Below, in pieces: positions 35,757 to 44,700 of a stretch of 64,000 nt of DNA. Source of the DNA: an uncultured Lachnospiraceae bacterium (GTDB taxonomy: Bacteria > Bacillota > Clostridia > Lachnospirales > Lachnospiraceae); contig CALAEX010000129.1 of the NCBI GenBank assembly GCA_937891165.1, forward strand, positions 1 through 64,000. The letters run 5' to 3'. The position numbers were made by a program, and so were the translations under genes. How positions within the stretch are numbered: the first letter of the stretch is position 1; each line of letters begins with the position of its first letter. The notes beneath the pieces are model-generated. The model did no database searches, was not told the origin of the DNA, and saw nothing but the letters and a program-made list of their open reading frames with translations.

Positions 35757-36657
35757 AGTCGCCCACCACAGATTCTAAAAGATAATCAAATTCTTCTTCT
35801 GAAATAAAATCTTCAATATAACTTTCAATAAGATACAATACAGATTCATTAAATTTCCAATCTGGAATGGTTCCTTTTTTAGAAGAAGACGGTTCCTGTT
35901 CAGTTCTATATTTAGCCCTCATCGGAACAAATAAAGGTTCATCTGATTCTGCCCAATCTTTAAGCAAATCTTCTAATTTCTCTCCAAAAGTCTTAAATTC
36001 TTTTATACCTTCATCATATTCTTCCTGATTTTTACAGTTTTTAAATTTCTTTACAAGCTTAGCTAAAATAACTGCAGCAGTTGCTTGCCATACAAGTGCT
36101 TTTGCACATGCCTTAGTAAGTTCTTTGTCTTTAGCCGCCGCAGCACCCGCCATAACAAGACCTTTGAAAATATTATCACCAATACCTAATGTTTTCACAG
36201 CAATAGGGAAACCTATTGACCAAACAGTGACTGCTAAACAATCAGACTTTAATTCTGAAAATTGTTTAATATTCTTCTTCAATTCACGTTCTAATTTTTC
36301 AGGGTTATCTTTATATTTAGCTTTAGCATATGCATTTTTTCCGGCAGTTATTGCTGTTGCAGGTACAGTACCTGCAACAAAAGATGCTGGTTTTGTTGCT
36401 GCAGCTAATCCAGCATTCACTACTGGTTTCACAACCTTTTCAACAGGTTTAGAATTTTCTACTTTATCTTTAATATTCATGGCTTTTTGAAATTGCTCAC
36501 TATTTTTAATAGTTTCTTTTGTCTCGTCGACTTTATCAGAAACCTTTTTACTCATTCCAATAGCTTTCAAACCTTTCCGCCCAATTTCGCCTTTAACGCT
36601 TTCTTCATAAGCATTTTCTCCATAAATTTTATTATATAATTCTTCATAAGATGCCAT
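35728..36657 (-). CDS. Ala/Lys-rich phage protein with hydrophobic core (309 aa)
   Basis: The N-terminal ~110 residues are helical and rich in Lys, Glu, Val and Ala. A central stretch (about 140-205) has two hydrophobic helices (LAVTVWSIGFPIAV; LVMAGAAAAKDKELTKACAK), then a charged tail with SEEEFDYLLESV. This could be an internal virion protein that contacts the membrane at DNA entry; that is speculation. RBS GAGGTG. First gene of the operon. Confidence 0.5.
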   Translation of the reverse strand: MASYEELYNKIYGENAYEESVKGEIGRKGLKAIGMSKKVSDKVDETKETIKNSEQFQKAMNIKDKVENSKPVEKVVKPVVNAGLAAATKPASFVAGTVPATAITAGKNAYAKAKYKDNPEKLERELKKNIKQFSELKSDCLAVTVWSIGFPIAVKTLGIGDNIFKGLVMAGAAAAKDKELTKACAKALVWQATAAVILAKLVKKFKNCKNQEEYDEGIKEFKTFGEKLEDLLKDWAESDEPLFVPMRAKYRTEQEPSSSKKGTIPDWKFNESVLYLIESYIEDFISEEEFDYLLESVVGDYDYQYEAYL

Positions 36658-36713
36658 AATAAATCACCTCAATTAATATAATTTAGTACTTAATAGTTTG
36701 TTTTTATGATATA

Positions 36714-36750
36714 ATAAACCTGAGTAAATTTTATTTCTACTCAGGTTTAT
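36714..36750 (-). terminator. Hairpin terminator
   Basis: 13-bp stem ATAAACCTGAGTA / TACTCAGGTTTAT, overlapping the end of the acetyltransferase gene. Confidence 0.7.
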
Positions 36751-37171
36751 CTTTTACATCATAAAATAAAACGTAATATTGTCCATCTCTTAAATTTTCT
36801 TTTGTTATGGTTGTAAATTTCTTATAAAAATCTATAGCTTTTTTATTATCTTCATCGACCCAACAAAAGATAGTGTCTACTCGTGTTTTGTGGGTTTTAA
36901 TGATATCTTTGATTACTTTAGTACCATATCCTTTTCCTTGAAGTTCTGGTTCGATGATGAAATTACAGATACCTAAATATGTTTTCTTTCTGTAATTCAT
37001 ATCACACAATCCAATATAACCAATTACTCTATTATCAAAATATATAGTATACATAAAGTCTTTATAATTTACTTTATTATTTGGTTTTGAATCGGGGTAA
37101 ACTTTTTTATCACATTCTAAATATTTATCAATATCTTTTTGTGATTTAAACTTTTTATATTTTAGAGACAT
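36737..37171 (-). CDS. GNAT-family N-acetyltransferase
   Basis: 144 residues from the ATG at 37171 (MSLKYKKF), with TGAGGTAA upstream; a frame back to 37231 lacks an RBS. RVIGYIGLCD, then YLGICNFIIEPELQGKGYGT with the acetyl-CoA pyrophosphate-binding Gln-Gly-Lys-Gly-Tyr-Gly, and DEDNKKAIDFYKKF match the GNAT fold. Substrate unknown; it may modify a host or phage protein. Single gene between terminators. Confidence 0.85.
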   Translation of the reverse strand: MSLKYKKFKSQKDIDKYLECDKKVYPDSKPNNKVNYKDFMYTIYFDNRVIGYIGLCDMNYRKKTYLGICNFIIEPELQGKGYGTKVIKDIIKTHKTRVDTIFCWVDEDNKKAIDFYKKFTTITKENLRDGQYYVLFYDVKDKPE

Positions 37172-37232
37172 AATAATTACCTCACTTAAGTCACATATTA
37201 CGAAAGTGTTTTTATTGGGTAAAGAAACCAAA

Positions 37233-37262
37233 AAAAATAGATTCTTTTAGGAATCTATTTTT
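37233..37262 (-). terminator. Rho-independent terminator
   Basis: 12-bp stem AAAAATAGATTC / GAATCTATTTTT at the end of the 80-residue gene. Confidence 0.75.
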
Positions 37263-37267
37263 CATAG

Positions 37268-37510
37268 TTAATCAATATTTAATGTACCTGCTATATCACA
37301 ACGAATGGTATATAATAATGATGTATAACAAATATCATCATATTTACCATGTTCAATTTCTAAACATAGATACATAGCTTCACGTAATGCATTGTGCGTT
37401 TTATACATAGCAATTGCTAATGGGTAGTCATATTCTTCCATCCATGTATTAATTATGTTTTTAGTTTCTACTGTAACAATATCCATCATCATTTTTCTTT
37501 TTTCTAACAT
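37268..37510 (-). CDS. Small phage protein (80 aa)
   Basis: The ATG at 37510 is preferred (GGAGG five bases upstream) over a GTG two codons earlier. Met- and Tyr-rich, mostly helical; no family recognised. Alone between the acetyltransferase gene and a cassette cluster on the opposite strand. Confidence 0.6.
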   Translation of the reverse strand: MLEKRKMMMDIVTVETKNIINTWMEEYDYPLAIAMYKTHNALREAMYLCLEIEHGKYDDICYTSLLYTIRCDIAGTLNID

Positions 37511-37615
37511 ACACACCTCCGAGTTCTTAAGGTTATCTCCACTCTTTATTTTATTTACTTTGATTCATGAAAATTATATATCATTAAGAATAAACTACTT
37601 TACGATTATTTTTAG

Positions 37616-37704
37616 GGGAAGGGAGAATTGAATTTAGCACAATTAATTTTCTCTATCTCTCGGTAAAACACGGGAGATAGAGAATTTTTATTAAGCTAAA
37701 TAGT
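37616..37704 (+). repeat. Palindromic cassette site s11
   Basis: GGGAGAATTGAATTTAGC, standard stem and GTAAAACA loop, right edge TTTTTATTAAGCTAAATAGT. Confidence 0.85.
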
Positions 37705-38082
37705 AACGTCACTAAGGTTAAAACATATGTAGGAACTGATGGAAAATTACATTTTGTGAATAGTGCAGGTGCTGATTCAGTACTAAATTTTAGTAGTGCT
37801 GCAAAAAGATTTACAGAGGCTTACAAGTATATTGCGCATGCAAATTCTTTGAATTATGAATATACTGTACCGAGTGGTATTACACAAGTTATTGTGATGA
37901 CAAACTATCCGACAAATTCAATAGTTCCGAATATAACAGTACCAACTAATTTTTATTTGTCTATTACAGATGTATGGGGACAAAGTATTTTGTTCTATGA
38001 AGTAAAATCAGGCGATAAACTGGCATTTAGAGCCACTGGGGTTCAAACGTATAATGTAATATTGGCAATATATATTAGTTAA
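37681..38082 (+). CDS. Startless tail-fibre-tip-like cassette
   Basis: KLNSNVTKVKTYVGTDGKLH and the common block with GADSVLNFSS, then a unique domain (AAKRFTEAYKYIAHANSLNY…) ending at 38082. No start codon before GTG at 37756. It ends just before a strong terminator. Confidence 0.65.
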   Translation, partial: RIFIKLNSNVTKVKTYVGTDGKLHFVNSAGADSVLNFSSAAKRFTEAYKYIAHANSLNYEYTVPSGITQVIVMTNYPTNSIVPNITVPTNFYLSITDVWGQSILFYEVKSGDKLAFRATGVQTYNVILAIYIS

Positions 38083-38095
38083 AATCAATAATGTT

Positions 38096-38120
38096 TGGGA
38101 GGACTATTATAGTCCTCCCA
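38096..38120 (+). terminator. Rho-independent terminator
   Basis: 11-bp GC-rich stem TGGGAGGACTA / TAGTCCTCCCA, 3-nt loop, then long T runs. It sits between a cassette and a truncated cassette head. Confidence 0.9.
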
Positions 38121-38137
38121 TTTTTTTTATTTTTTTT

Positions 38138-38196
38138 AAGGTGTTGATTCCGTACTAAACTTTAGTAGTAGATTATCCAAAGCCAAAGGGGATTGA
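38138..38196 (+). pseudogene. Truncated cassette head joined to site s12
   Basis: GVDSVLNFSSRLSKAKG then stop, identical in DNA to the end of the remnant at 27270-27324 and broken at the same base where the site begins. Confidence 0.7.
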
Positions 38197-38270
38197 ATTT
38201 AGCACAATTAATTTTCTCTATCTCTCGGCAAAACACGGGAGATAGAGAAATCTTATTTAACTAAATAGTA
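38188..38270 (+). repeat. Palindromic cassette site s12
   Basis: GGGGATTGAATTTAGC, loop GCAAAACA, right edge ATTTAACTAAATAGTAAG. TAA in frame at 38258-38260. Confidence 0.85.
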
Positions 38271-38641
38271 AGGTGAATAATATGGAGGCTGATATGGCTA
38301 CAGGTCAATTTAAAACAAAACATTCTGTAAATTTTGTTAGAAAAGATGATTATACAGTAACTGCGACAATAGATGTTGGACAGAACAAAATTCCAGATTA
38401 TTTATTTATATATGGTCAATATCCTTTAGGAGGATATAGTGGTTTACGATATACATATATAAAATTCCCGGGTGAAGCAACTGTAAATCTATATTATTAT
38501 GCGGCAGATAACTTAAGATATGATGCTACGATTGTAACATTTTCTTTATCTGGAACAAAATTGACTATAAATATAAATGATCAACCACTTGGTCAATATA
38601 GATTTTACGGAACATATAATATTTATTATGCATATTCATAA
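38261..38641 (+). CDS. Cassette with divergent head (MEADMATGQFKTKHSVNF)
   Basis: LNSKVNNMEADMATGQFKTK leads straight into a unique 110-residue beta-rich domain without the common block. GTG at 38273 or ATG at 38282 could serve as start, but there is no RBS. ATGQFKTKHSVNF and GQNKIPDYLFI appear natural for a fibre tip. Confidence 0.55.
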   Translation, partial: LNSKVNNMEADMATGQFKTKHSVNFVRKDDYTVTATIDVGQNKIPDYLFIYGQYPLGGYSGLRYTYIKFPGEATVNLYYYAADNLRYDATIVTFSLSGTKLTININDQPLGQYRFYGTYNIYYAYS

Positions 38642-38765
38642 ATATAAAACTTAAAACATATAAGTATATAATATTATCGTGTACTAGGTTCCTTGCATAA
38701 ATATCTTAGACTTAAATACAGCACATTCATGTTTTATTTTTTTCTCATTTTTTAGTTTTATGGGC

Positions 38766-38850
38766 GGGGATTGAATTTAGCACAATTAATTTTCTCTATC
38801 TCTCAGTAAAACACGGGAGATAGAGAAATCTTATTAAGCTAAATAGTAAC
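38766..38850 (+). repeat. Palindromic cassette site s13
   Basis: GGGGATTGAATTTAGC, centre CTCAGTAAAACACGGGAG, right edge CTTATTAAGCTAAATAGTAA. The CTCAG variant breaks one inner pair. Confidence 0.85.
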
Positions 38851-39288
38851 GTGAGTAAGGTGAAAACTTATGTAGGAACTGATGGTAAATTACATTTTGT
38901 GAATAGTGCAGGTGCTGATACAGCGCTAAATTTTAGTAGTGGATTATCCAAAGCCAAATATGAAATTTTATTTGATGGTATTAGTACTCAGATTGGTAAT
39001 TGGTCTAGCACAAATAGTACCTCATACACAATGTCAGCAAGTGGAAAAATATATTTATCTGGGTATTGTCTAAATACTGGTAGTATGGGTGGAAACTGCT
39101 TATTTAAAGTTTATAAAAATAATACTGTTATAAAAACCTATACATGTGGATCAACAGAGGGTAATTCTATCGATATATTTGGGGAATTTTCTATTGCAAA
39201 AGGTGATGTTATATATGTCAATCGAAATGGTGGTTTAGATGCATACGGATATTTCACACATAAAGTTTATCTAATATTTCAAGAATAA
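38824..39288 (+). CDS. Tail-fibre-tip-like cassette
   Basis: KLNSNVSKVKTYVGTDGKLH, common block, then LSKAKYEILFDGISTQIGNW and a beta-rich domain ending FQE. GTG at 38851 is a possible start without RBS. It preserves the full version of the SKAK segment that is truncated at 27324 and 38196. Confidence 0.65.
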   Translation, partial: RNLIKLNSNVSKVKTYVGTDGKLHFVNSAGADTALNFSSGLSKAKYEILFDGISTQIGNWSSTNSTSYTMSASGKIYLSGYCLNTGSMGGNCLFKVYKNNTVIKTYTCGSTEGNSIDIFGEFSIAKGDVIYVNRNGGLDAYGYFTHKVYLIFQE

Positions 39289-39290
39289 AA

Positions 39291-39332
39291 AAATATGAGA
39301 CTAGAGTAACTTAATACTCTAGTCTCATATTT
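39291..39332. terminator. Bidirectional hairpin terminator
   Basis: 18-bp perfect stem AAATATGAGACTAGAGTA and complement with 6-nt loop, T-rich flanks on both sides, between convergent transcripts. Confidence 0.9.
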
Positions 39333-39611
39333 TTAAATTTTGTCTACTTCAGAATTAAAGCATTTACATACAAAAAGTCTAACTTTTTTATCGACCATGA
39401 TAAAGTCTCTATGAATCATACAAACTTTATTGTCGATTACTAAATTAGTAACTCCTCTATCACAAGTCTGAAGTTCATATTCTGTACCAGCAATGCTAAC
39501 CCATCTTGATTCATTTTTCATAGCAAAGTTAAGACCTAAACATCTTCCGTCATTAGATTCTTTGGGTGTAAGTACTAATGCTTTATAACTGAAATTTGAT
39601 TCTGTTGCCAT
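39333..39611 (-). CDS. Small phage protein downstream of nrdD (92 aa)
   Basis: Beta-rich with four Cys (two as CKC near the end) and no recognised family. Its start lies 20 bp after the nrdD stop, with AAAGGG as RBS, so it is in the nrdD transcript. Confidence 0.6.
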   Translation of the reverse strand: MATESNFSYKALVLTPKESNDGRCLGLNFAMKNESRWVSIAGTEYELQTCDRGVTNLVIDNKVCMIHRDFIMVDKKVRLFVCKCFNSEVDKI

Positions 39612-39631
39612 TATCTTTACCCTTTCTTAAT

Positions 39632-41491
39632 TTACATTGATTTTCTGTCGGCAATTTCTGCCATTTTTGCATCATTTAATCTAGTGTCGCCATGAACTCT
39701 AGAAAATGACAAATAACCATTCATTCTTTCAATTCTTGTTTGTTCTGTAGATCCACATTTAGGGCATGTTTCTCCACCAACAAAAGAATGACCGCAATGG
39801 TCACAATAACAAAGAGTAAAATTGATACCTTCGTAAAGACCCATTCTCATAGCTCTTCTAACATAAGTAACAACTGCTTCTCTATTGTAATTAATATCGT
39901 ATTTTACATATTGAATTCGTCCACCTTTAAATAATTCCCAGAATCTGAATTCTTTATCTTGTTTTTCAATTCCAGACATATCTTCAGATACATGACAGTG
40001 GAAAGAATTACTTACATATTCTCTATCTGAAACATTCTCAACAATTCCATATTTTGATCTAAACTGTTTTACCTGAGTACCACAGTTATGAACTAATATA
40101 CCATCGTTTCCTCCGATAAAGAAATTGTGATTATTTTCAACTTCAATATTATAAGTAGGAATTTCTTCATCATACCATTCAATTTTTTCAACTGTATGGT
40201 TTTCTTCTAATGCTAAATGTGATACTGGATTAACAATATCGCCTTCATAGTACCATAAGAAATCATGGTAAATATGACCAAAATACATAAACATAGTTTT
40301 CAATGCATTTTTACCGCAACAAGCTAATTTAACAAGGTGTCTTGTAAACCCATCTTGCTCCGTATCATCCATACACTCATAGCGTTTAATAAGTTTTCCA
40401 TTAAGGTCGTACTGACATACCGCACGTCCTTTCTTTTTATTTCTCAACATCATTTTTGTTTTATCAGAATGGTGTTTTCCATAGAATGAATTATTTTCAC
40501 CACGTTGATTATCTGATGTATAGCAATATTTACCAATAGTATCTTTCATATGATGAATTTTATGATCATGATCAGTCATATATTCAAGATTATCGATAAA
40601 ATTATTTGTGATATCTTCATCTTTATGATGAACGATATAGCCTTCAGGCTTGGGACCAAAGAAATATTCTGCATGGATATCATGTATTAGCTGGCGTCGT
40701 CCATCATAACAAATAGAGCACTCGGGTCTTCCAAAATAGTTAAGATGTAAATAATTAGATTTTACTCGCATACCAATTTCAAGTTTATCTGCCCTAACCC
40801 ACTCAATATATTCTCGATCCATAAATTGATGAGTTGACTCATCAACCGAAACTCTTCTAATTCCAAATGGATGATTTGGTGTACAAAGAACTTCCTGACC
40901 TGTATTAAATGTCACTTTAAGTACTTTAGCACGTTCATGCGTTTTCATAGAACGCACAACACGATTTAATTCAACTTTATGTTTTTCTTCATTAAATGAA
41001 TATACCAAATCGCCTACTTTAAGATCTTTAATTTGTTTATTACCCTCATAAGTTTGAACTTCTGTATCCCCAGAAAAACACAAACTTTCTGCAGGTGTTC
41101 CATAAACAGCATAAAGCATCCCATCTTCTTTTGTGAATTCTTTTAGACGTTTGTTGATATGTTCCATAACTTGTAACGGAAATTCTCCATCTTCTCGAAT
41201 GGATTTTCCATTGTATAATCGATTTAATTCATTCAGTGCTGTAATACCGAATGATGCTGTTGCATACTTTAATAATGGTTTAATTTTATCATTAGGGTTT
41301 AAATTACCCTGATAGAATCCACCTTGACAATATGCAATCGGATTTGTAGATGCTCGCATGTTTCCAAGATATTCTCTAGTCATTAAATGAATTTCACGAA
41401 TTAGCTGTAAATATTCATCCAACACTTCATAGAAATCTTTGCATTCCTGTCTTGCTTTTGCAAGTATCATTGGTAAATGAAGAGAAACTGC
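39632..41491 (-). CDS. nrdD: Class III ribonucleotide reductase NrdD, exon 4 (contains an intein)
   Basis: The last exon begins with GCA (Ala) at 41491: AVSLHLPMILAKARQE and on to YGTPAESL, then the intein (40085-41080), then CGTQVKQFRSKYG. The C-terminal part has the zinc site CYCDHCGH / CPKCGS and the glycyl-radical region RMNGYLSFSRVHGDTR. Conventional gene calling starts this frame at 41578, but codons before 41491 are intron. After splicing, exons of 225, 90, 135 and 619 codons join in phase 0 to 1069 residues, or 737 after intein removal, a normal NrdD length. The enzyme makes deoxyribonucleotides under anaerobic conditions and needs the activase NrdG, which is not in the window. Confidence 0.9.
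   Translation of the reverse strand, partial: AVSLHLPMILAKARQECKDFYEVLDEYLQLIREIHLMTREYLGNMRASTNPIAYCQGGFYQGNLNPNDKIKPLLKYATASFGITALNELNRLYNGKSIREDGEFPLQVMEHINKRLKEFTKEDGMLYAVYGTPAESLCFSGDTEVQTYEGNKQIKDLKVGDLVYSFNEEKHKVELNRVVRSMKTHERAKVLKVTFNTGQEVLCTPNHPFGIRRVSVDESTHQFMDREYIEWVRADKLEIGMRVKSNYLHLNYFGRPECSICYDGRRQLIHDIHAEYFFGPKPEGYIVHHKDEDITNNFIDNLEYMTDHDHKIHHMKDTIGKYCYTSDNQRGENNSFYGKHHSDKTKMMLRNKKKGRAVCQYDLNGKLIKRYECMDDTEQDGFTRHLVKLACCGKNALKTMFMYFGHIYHDFLWYYEGDIVNPVSHLALEENHTVEKIEWYDEEIPTYNIEVENNHNFFIGGNDGILVHNCGTQVKQFRSKYGIVENVSDREYVSNSFHCHVSEDMSGIEKQDKEFRFWELFKGGRIQYVKYDINYNREAVVTYVRRAMRMGLYEGINFTLCYCDHCGHSFVGGETCPKCGSTEQTRIERMNGYLSFSRVHGDTRLNDAKMAEIADRKSM
40085..41080 (-). other. Intein with HNH homing endonuclease in NrdD (332 aa)
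   Basis: It starts with Cys1 (CFSGDTEVQT), has the N3 block TPNHPFGI, an HNH nuclease in the middle (CSICYDGRR; IVHHKDEDITNNFIDNLEYM; HDHKIHHMKD), and ends ILVHN before Cys+1 of the extein. All splice residues are present (Cys1, block B His, His-Asn, Cys+1), so self-splicing is expected. The insertion point, AESL / CGTQ, is at the NrdD loop that carries the catalytic Cys. Confidence 0.92.
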
Positions 41492-41961
41492 CGCTATAAT
41501 ATAATTATTATAGTAGACTATATCATAATCCAATAAGCTGTTACTGGATCCCCCACGCTTCCATACAATGAATTTCACATTATATGTACTCTACTCTGTT
41601 ATTCACTTCAACTACGCTTGAAGTTATCATTTCGATAGTCGTTTAATGTTTATCAATTTTATATACCTTATATTTATTATATTCACTTCTCTTTTTAAGT
41701 GTCGATAATCCTCCATGATTTATCATATACTCCGGAGCATTTATCGCTATTAAAAATTGTTTAATACTATCATAATATTTAATTTCATATTATAACCTCA
41801 TTTTTAAATATTACTAAATAAGTTATATAAAAATTGATACTTCACACAGGATTCCAAAAAATAGGTTCCCTGTTAGCATGTCTTGTATAGACACACACCC
41901 TAGATGTCTAGGTTCATGGGGTTTTTCAATATGCATTACTGCATATTGGGGCACTAAAGCG
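41492..41961 (-). ncRNA. Group I intron 3 in nrdD (470 nt)
   Basis: It lies between GGT (exon 3) and GCA (exon 4) and ends in G. It carries AACGACTATCGAAA and the partner GATATAGTCTAC typical of the P7/P3 core, plus AGAGTAGAGTA. P1 pairs TTGGGT with GTGCCCCAA using one bulged C. No homing-endonuclease gene remains. Confidence 0.8.
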
Positions 41962-42366
41962 ACCCAAGTTAAATCTTCCATGGAATATAGGTTTATCATT
42001 TTCATCAGCCGGTTCGAATCCTCCTCTTTCCCAGTAAGGAGATAGGAATGCACGGCACCCCATTGGTGACACTGCTTCTCCGTATTTATGCCACATGTCT
42101 GATAAAACTGTATTTCCATCCAATGATAAAAAATCTGGATACATTGCTTTCATAGAACAATCGATTGCCCTATCAAACAACCATTCTAATTCTTTTCCCT
42201 TACCATGTAAATCTTCTGTATATAGAAAAACTAATTTAGGGAAAAGAACAGATTTCTTTTTACCTGGAGCTCCCTGTCCATTCTTTCTAACTTCCAAACA
42301 AACTTCAGCTGCCATAGATGCGAATTTATCTATAGAAACTCCAAAAGTAAATGTAGTAAATGGATA
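41962..42366 (-). CDS. nrdD: NrdD exon 3
   Basis: 135 codons, from YPFTTFTFGVSIDKFASMAA to IFHGRFNLG. It joins exon 2 (…SSRGD) and exon 4 (AVSLHLP…) to give the expected NrdD text. The internal ATG often taken as start (42315) lies inside the exon. Confidence 0.88.
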
Positions 42367-42577
42367 CTAATTTATGTATTCTATATTACTATAGGGTCAG
42401 ACTATATCTTCAGTATAATAACTGCCTCCCGTTTCGGTTTCCCTACTCTACTTGGTTCCTAATTAAAGTCCTTTCGATAGTCGTTGAACGTTCTCTCTAT
42501 GAAAAAGAGCTTCGCTGCTGATTGTCCTTTACGGAGTTCCAGCAATTAAAGAGGTTTATAGGGAACCATCCAATTTA
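42367..42577 (-). ncRNA. Group I intron 2 in nrdD (211 nt)
   Basis: Minimal intron between GGGGAT and TATCCA. 5' site after U, 3' site after G. P1 GGGGAT / GTTCCC with a terminal U·G pair. Core words TTCAACGACTATCGAAAGG and GAAGATATAGTCTG (P7 strands). Confidence 0.88.
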
Positions 42578-42847
42578 ATCCCCTCTACTAGAAGCTACGG
42601 TATTAAGTTTGATTTCAAGACCCTGGAAACCTTGCTCCATATCTCTTCTAACTTCTTTCATAGCCTCTTCTTCTGCTTCAATTTCAATTTTTGTCTTAAA
42701 ATTATGATATACTTCGTGTTCTGAAGTATATCCCATAACATCCATAATCGTTTTCATCTTAGATTGGATGAATTTTTCTTTGTATAATTTGAAACTCTTA
42801 ATTGCATATGGTACAAGAGTCTCATCAATTCGTGGTACTGTAAAACC
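42578..42847 (-). CDS. nrdD: NrdD exon 2
   Basis: 90 codons, from GFTVPRIDETLVPYA to FQGLEIKLNTVASSRGD, matching the NrdD region after QQYG. The four residues MNTL before it in the open frame are intron-derived. Confidence 0.88.
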
Positions 42848-43184
42848 CAATGTGTTCATATGTTTCCATATTCTTACGTTTCACATTGCAACATATCTTA
42901 ACTAATTGCTAATTAGTTCCTTCCGTTTCAATTATGCACCAATCTCATAATTTACTCTACTTAGTTACTTTCATAATACGAAGCTTGTATATTATGATAC
43001 CCTTTCGATGTCCTCTACACTTGAATATGACTATTCTAGCACGGTATTACCTGCTATCCATATTTCAGGACCGTAGGCTCTCTTACGAAGCTTATTTATA
43101 TATTTCACTTCTACCGTTAGCAAGTTATAAATAACTCACACCCTTTGGTAAGGTTAGGAAGGTTTTAATACGGCAATAATGTTT
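42848..43184 (-). ncRNA. Group I intron 1 in nrdD (337 nt)
   Basis: P1 is perfect: AATACGGT at the exon end pairs with GCCGTATT in the intron, with U·G at the splice site. The core has GGACATCGAAAGGG and AAGATATGTTG; relative to introns 2 and 3 the P7 strands covary (ACAT/ATGT versus ACTAT/ATAGT). The intron ends ACATTG. Confidence 0.88.
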
Positions 43185-43859
43185 ACCGTATTGCTGACTT
43201 GCAGCTGATAAGATAATATCACCAATAACATCAAATGCAACATCTAATGTTTTTGGTTCATTATACCAAATATTTCCTGATTCAAATCCACCTTTTAATA
43301 CATTAGCAACATCAAAAAGACAACAATTCATCGTATCTCTTCGTGCGCTCATATCATGCGTATAAATATATCCATCACGACACGCTTGAAGCATTTTTGT
43401 ATTCATTTGAAACATTTGGTAAAGTTCTTTATTCAGTTGGTTAAATACTAAACAACGTTTAGTAGATACTAATGTAGAATCGGAGTTTGCATTTTCTTTA
43501 TCCCCGACAAACATAATAGACTGTGCTTTTTTATACACTGAGTCTAAAATCGCTACAAAAGAGGTTTTATAATCTCTATAATCTCTGTAACTTTTTGCAA
43601 CATCTGGTGCAAGTTTTTCTAATGCATGTTCAACGATATTATGCATAACAGGAACGGTCAAATAACCATTTCCATTATCATCAGTCTTTTCCCAGTTGTT
43701 TTTATCGTCGACCATGTTTGTTACATATTCTAATAAGTTCTGCAATTCTTCATCTTTAAATACATGAAGTGAGCGATAAGCAGACTTACCTATTGCAGAT
43801 TTTACTTTATCTAAGTCAAAATCCTGCAACGTATTATCCTTCTTAATGATATAAATCAT
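43185..43859 (-). CDS. nrdD: NrdD exon 1 (ATP-cone domain)
   Basis: 225 codons. Residues about 1-95 are an ATP-cone allosteric domain (IIKKDNTLQDFDLDKVKSAI); the NrdD core starts after about 120 with the conserved DMSARRDTMNCCLFD and LKGGFESGNIWYNEPKTLDV. The open frame runs on into the intron for 19 codons. AGAAGG precedes the ATG. Confidence 0.9.
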
Positions 43860-43983
43860 AATTCAAAACCTTCTTTCCATATGATTAAATTAATGTTTTC
43901 CTGGGTCTAAGAAACCAAAAATAGTAATTTTAAACCATTTAAATTTACAATAAACTAATTATAAAATGAAAGGAATACTTATT

Positions 43984-44421
43984 ATGAATAAGACAATGAT
44001 AACCATGAAAATGGCTTGTGTACCAGGAATCCCAAATGTAAATAATATAGTATACTCTAAAGAATGTTTTTTAGAAGCATTCGATAATTATATAAAAAAT
44101 AAAGGTCCTATACCAGTTACAATAAATCCAGATTATTCATCACCAATGGCGATTCAATATGTAGACGTTAGTAAAATAATTGGTGAGGTAAGATCATTGA
44201 ATAGTTTTAGTAGTGATTTTGAAACAATAACCTTCCACAAAAATCCATATAATAAACTAGGAGATAATATTTCCGAATTAATAGATTCTGTTAGAGTTGA
44301 ACTTGGGTTACGATATATGGCAAAACCTCAACCTTCTATTCTTGGGCATACAAATGTTACTGATATGAGAATTATCGCTTTTGACGTATTAGCCAAAAAT
44401 ACATATGAGGATATAAAATAA
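43984..44421 (+). CDS. Uncharacterised phage protein (145 aa)
   Basis: ATG at 43984 (MNKTMITMKMACVPG), with AAAGGA upstream; the ATG six codons earlier would overlap the RBS. Mixed alpha/beta, with IPVTINPDYSSPMAI and GHTNVTDMRIIAFDV. No family recognised. Divergent from nrdD. Confidence 0.55.
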   Translation: MNKTMITMKMACVPGIPNVNNIVYSKECFLEAFDNYIKNKGPIPVTINPDYSSPMAIQYVDVSKIIGEVRSLNSFSSDFETITFHKNPYNKLGDNISELIDSVRVELGLRYMAKPQPSILGHTNVTDMRIIAFDVLAKNTYEDIK

Positions 44422-44532
44422 TTATATTGAATACATAATATTAAGAAGTTTAAAATCTTCTATAAATATACCAAAAGTATCTTAGCAAATAGATATCTTT
44501 AAACAATTGAAGTAAATGATCTTTTTGTTGCA

Positions 44533-44564
44533 AACACAATCAGTGAGAAATCACTGATTGTGTT
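44533..44564 (+). terminator. Rho-independent terminator
   Basis: 14-bp stem AACACAATCAGTGA / TCACTGATTGTGTT, GAAA tetraloop, then TTCTCTTTTTC. Confidence 0.85.
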
Positions 44565-44580
44565 TTCTCTTTTTCGTAGA

Positions 44581-44664
44581 TTAATTTTAGCACAATTAAT
44601 TTTCTCTATCTCCCGATAAAACACGGGAGATAGAGAATCTTTACTTGACTAAATAGTAAGGATG
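44581..44664 (+). repeat. Palindromic cassette site s14 (no full cassette)
   Basis: Left edge is diverged (TTAATTTTAGCAC). The centre CTCCCGATAAAACACGGGAG gives a perfect CTCCCG/CGGGAG stem, a compensated change. It leads to SKDVRITIIENPNYNIIYCR and a stop within the end of a convergent gene, so the cassette is lost. Confidence 0.8.
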
Positions 44665-44700
44665 TAAGAATAACTATAATAGAAAATCCCAATTACAATA

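Noticed and set aside
36125..36490. 121-codon plus-strand frame with many Ala and Pro
   Set aside because: Antisense of the Ala/Lys-rich virion gene at 35728-36657; no RBS.
41492..41578. N-terminal 29 codons of the frame starting at 41578 as part of NrdD
   Set aside because: They read MKFIVWKRGGSSNSL…, absent from NrdD, and contain the intron word GATATAGTC.
42012..42024. GGTTCGAATCC, the T-arm word of a tRNA
   Set aside because: It lies inside nrdD exon 3 in an intact reading frame; no acceptor stem, anticodon arm or D-arm surrounds it.
41823..42119. 98-codon minus-strand frame overlapping nrdD exon 3
   Set aside because: Shadow of the exon in another frame with no RBS.
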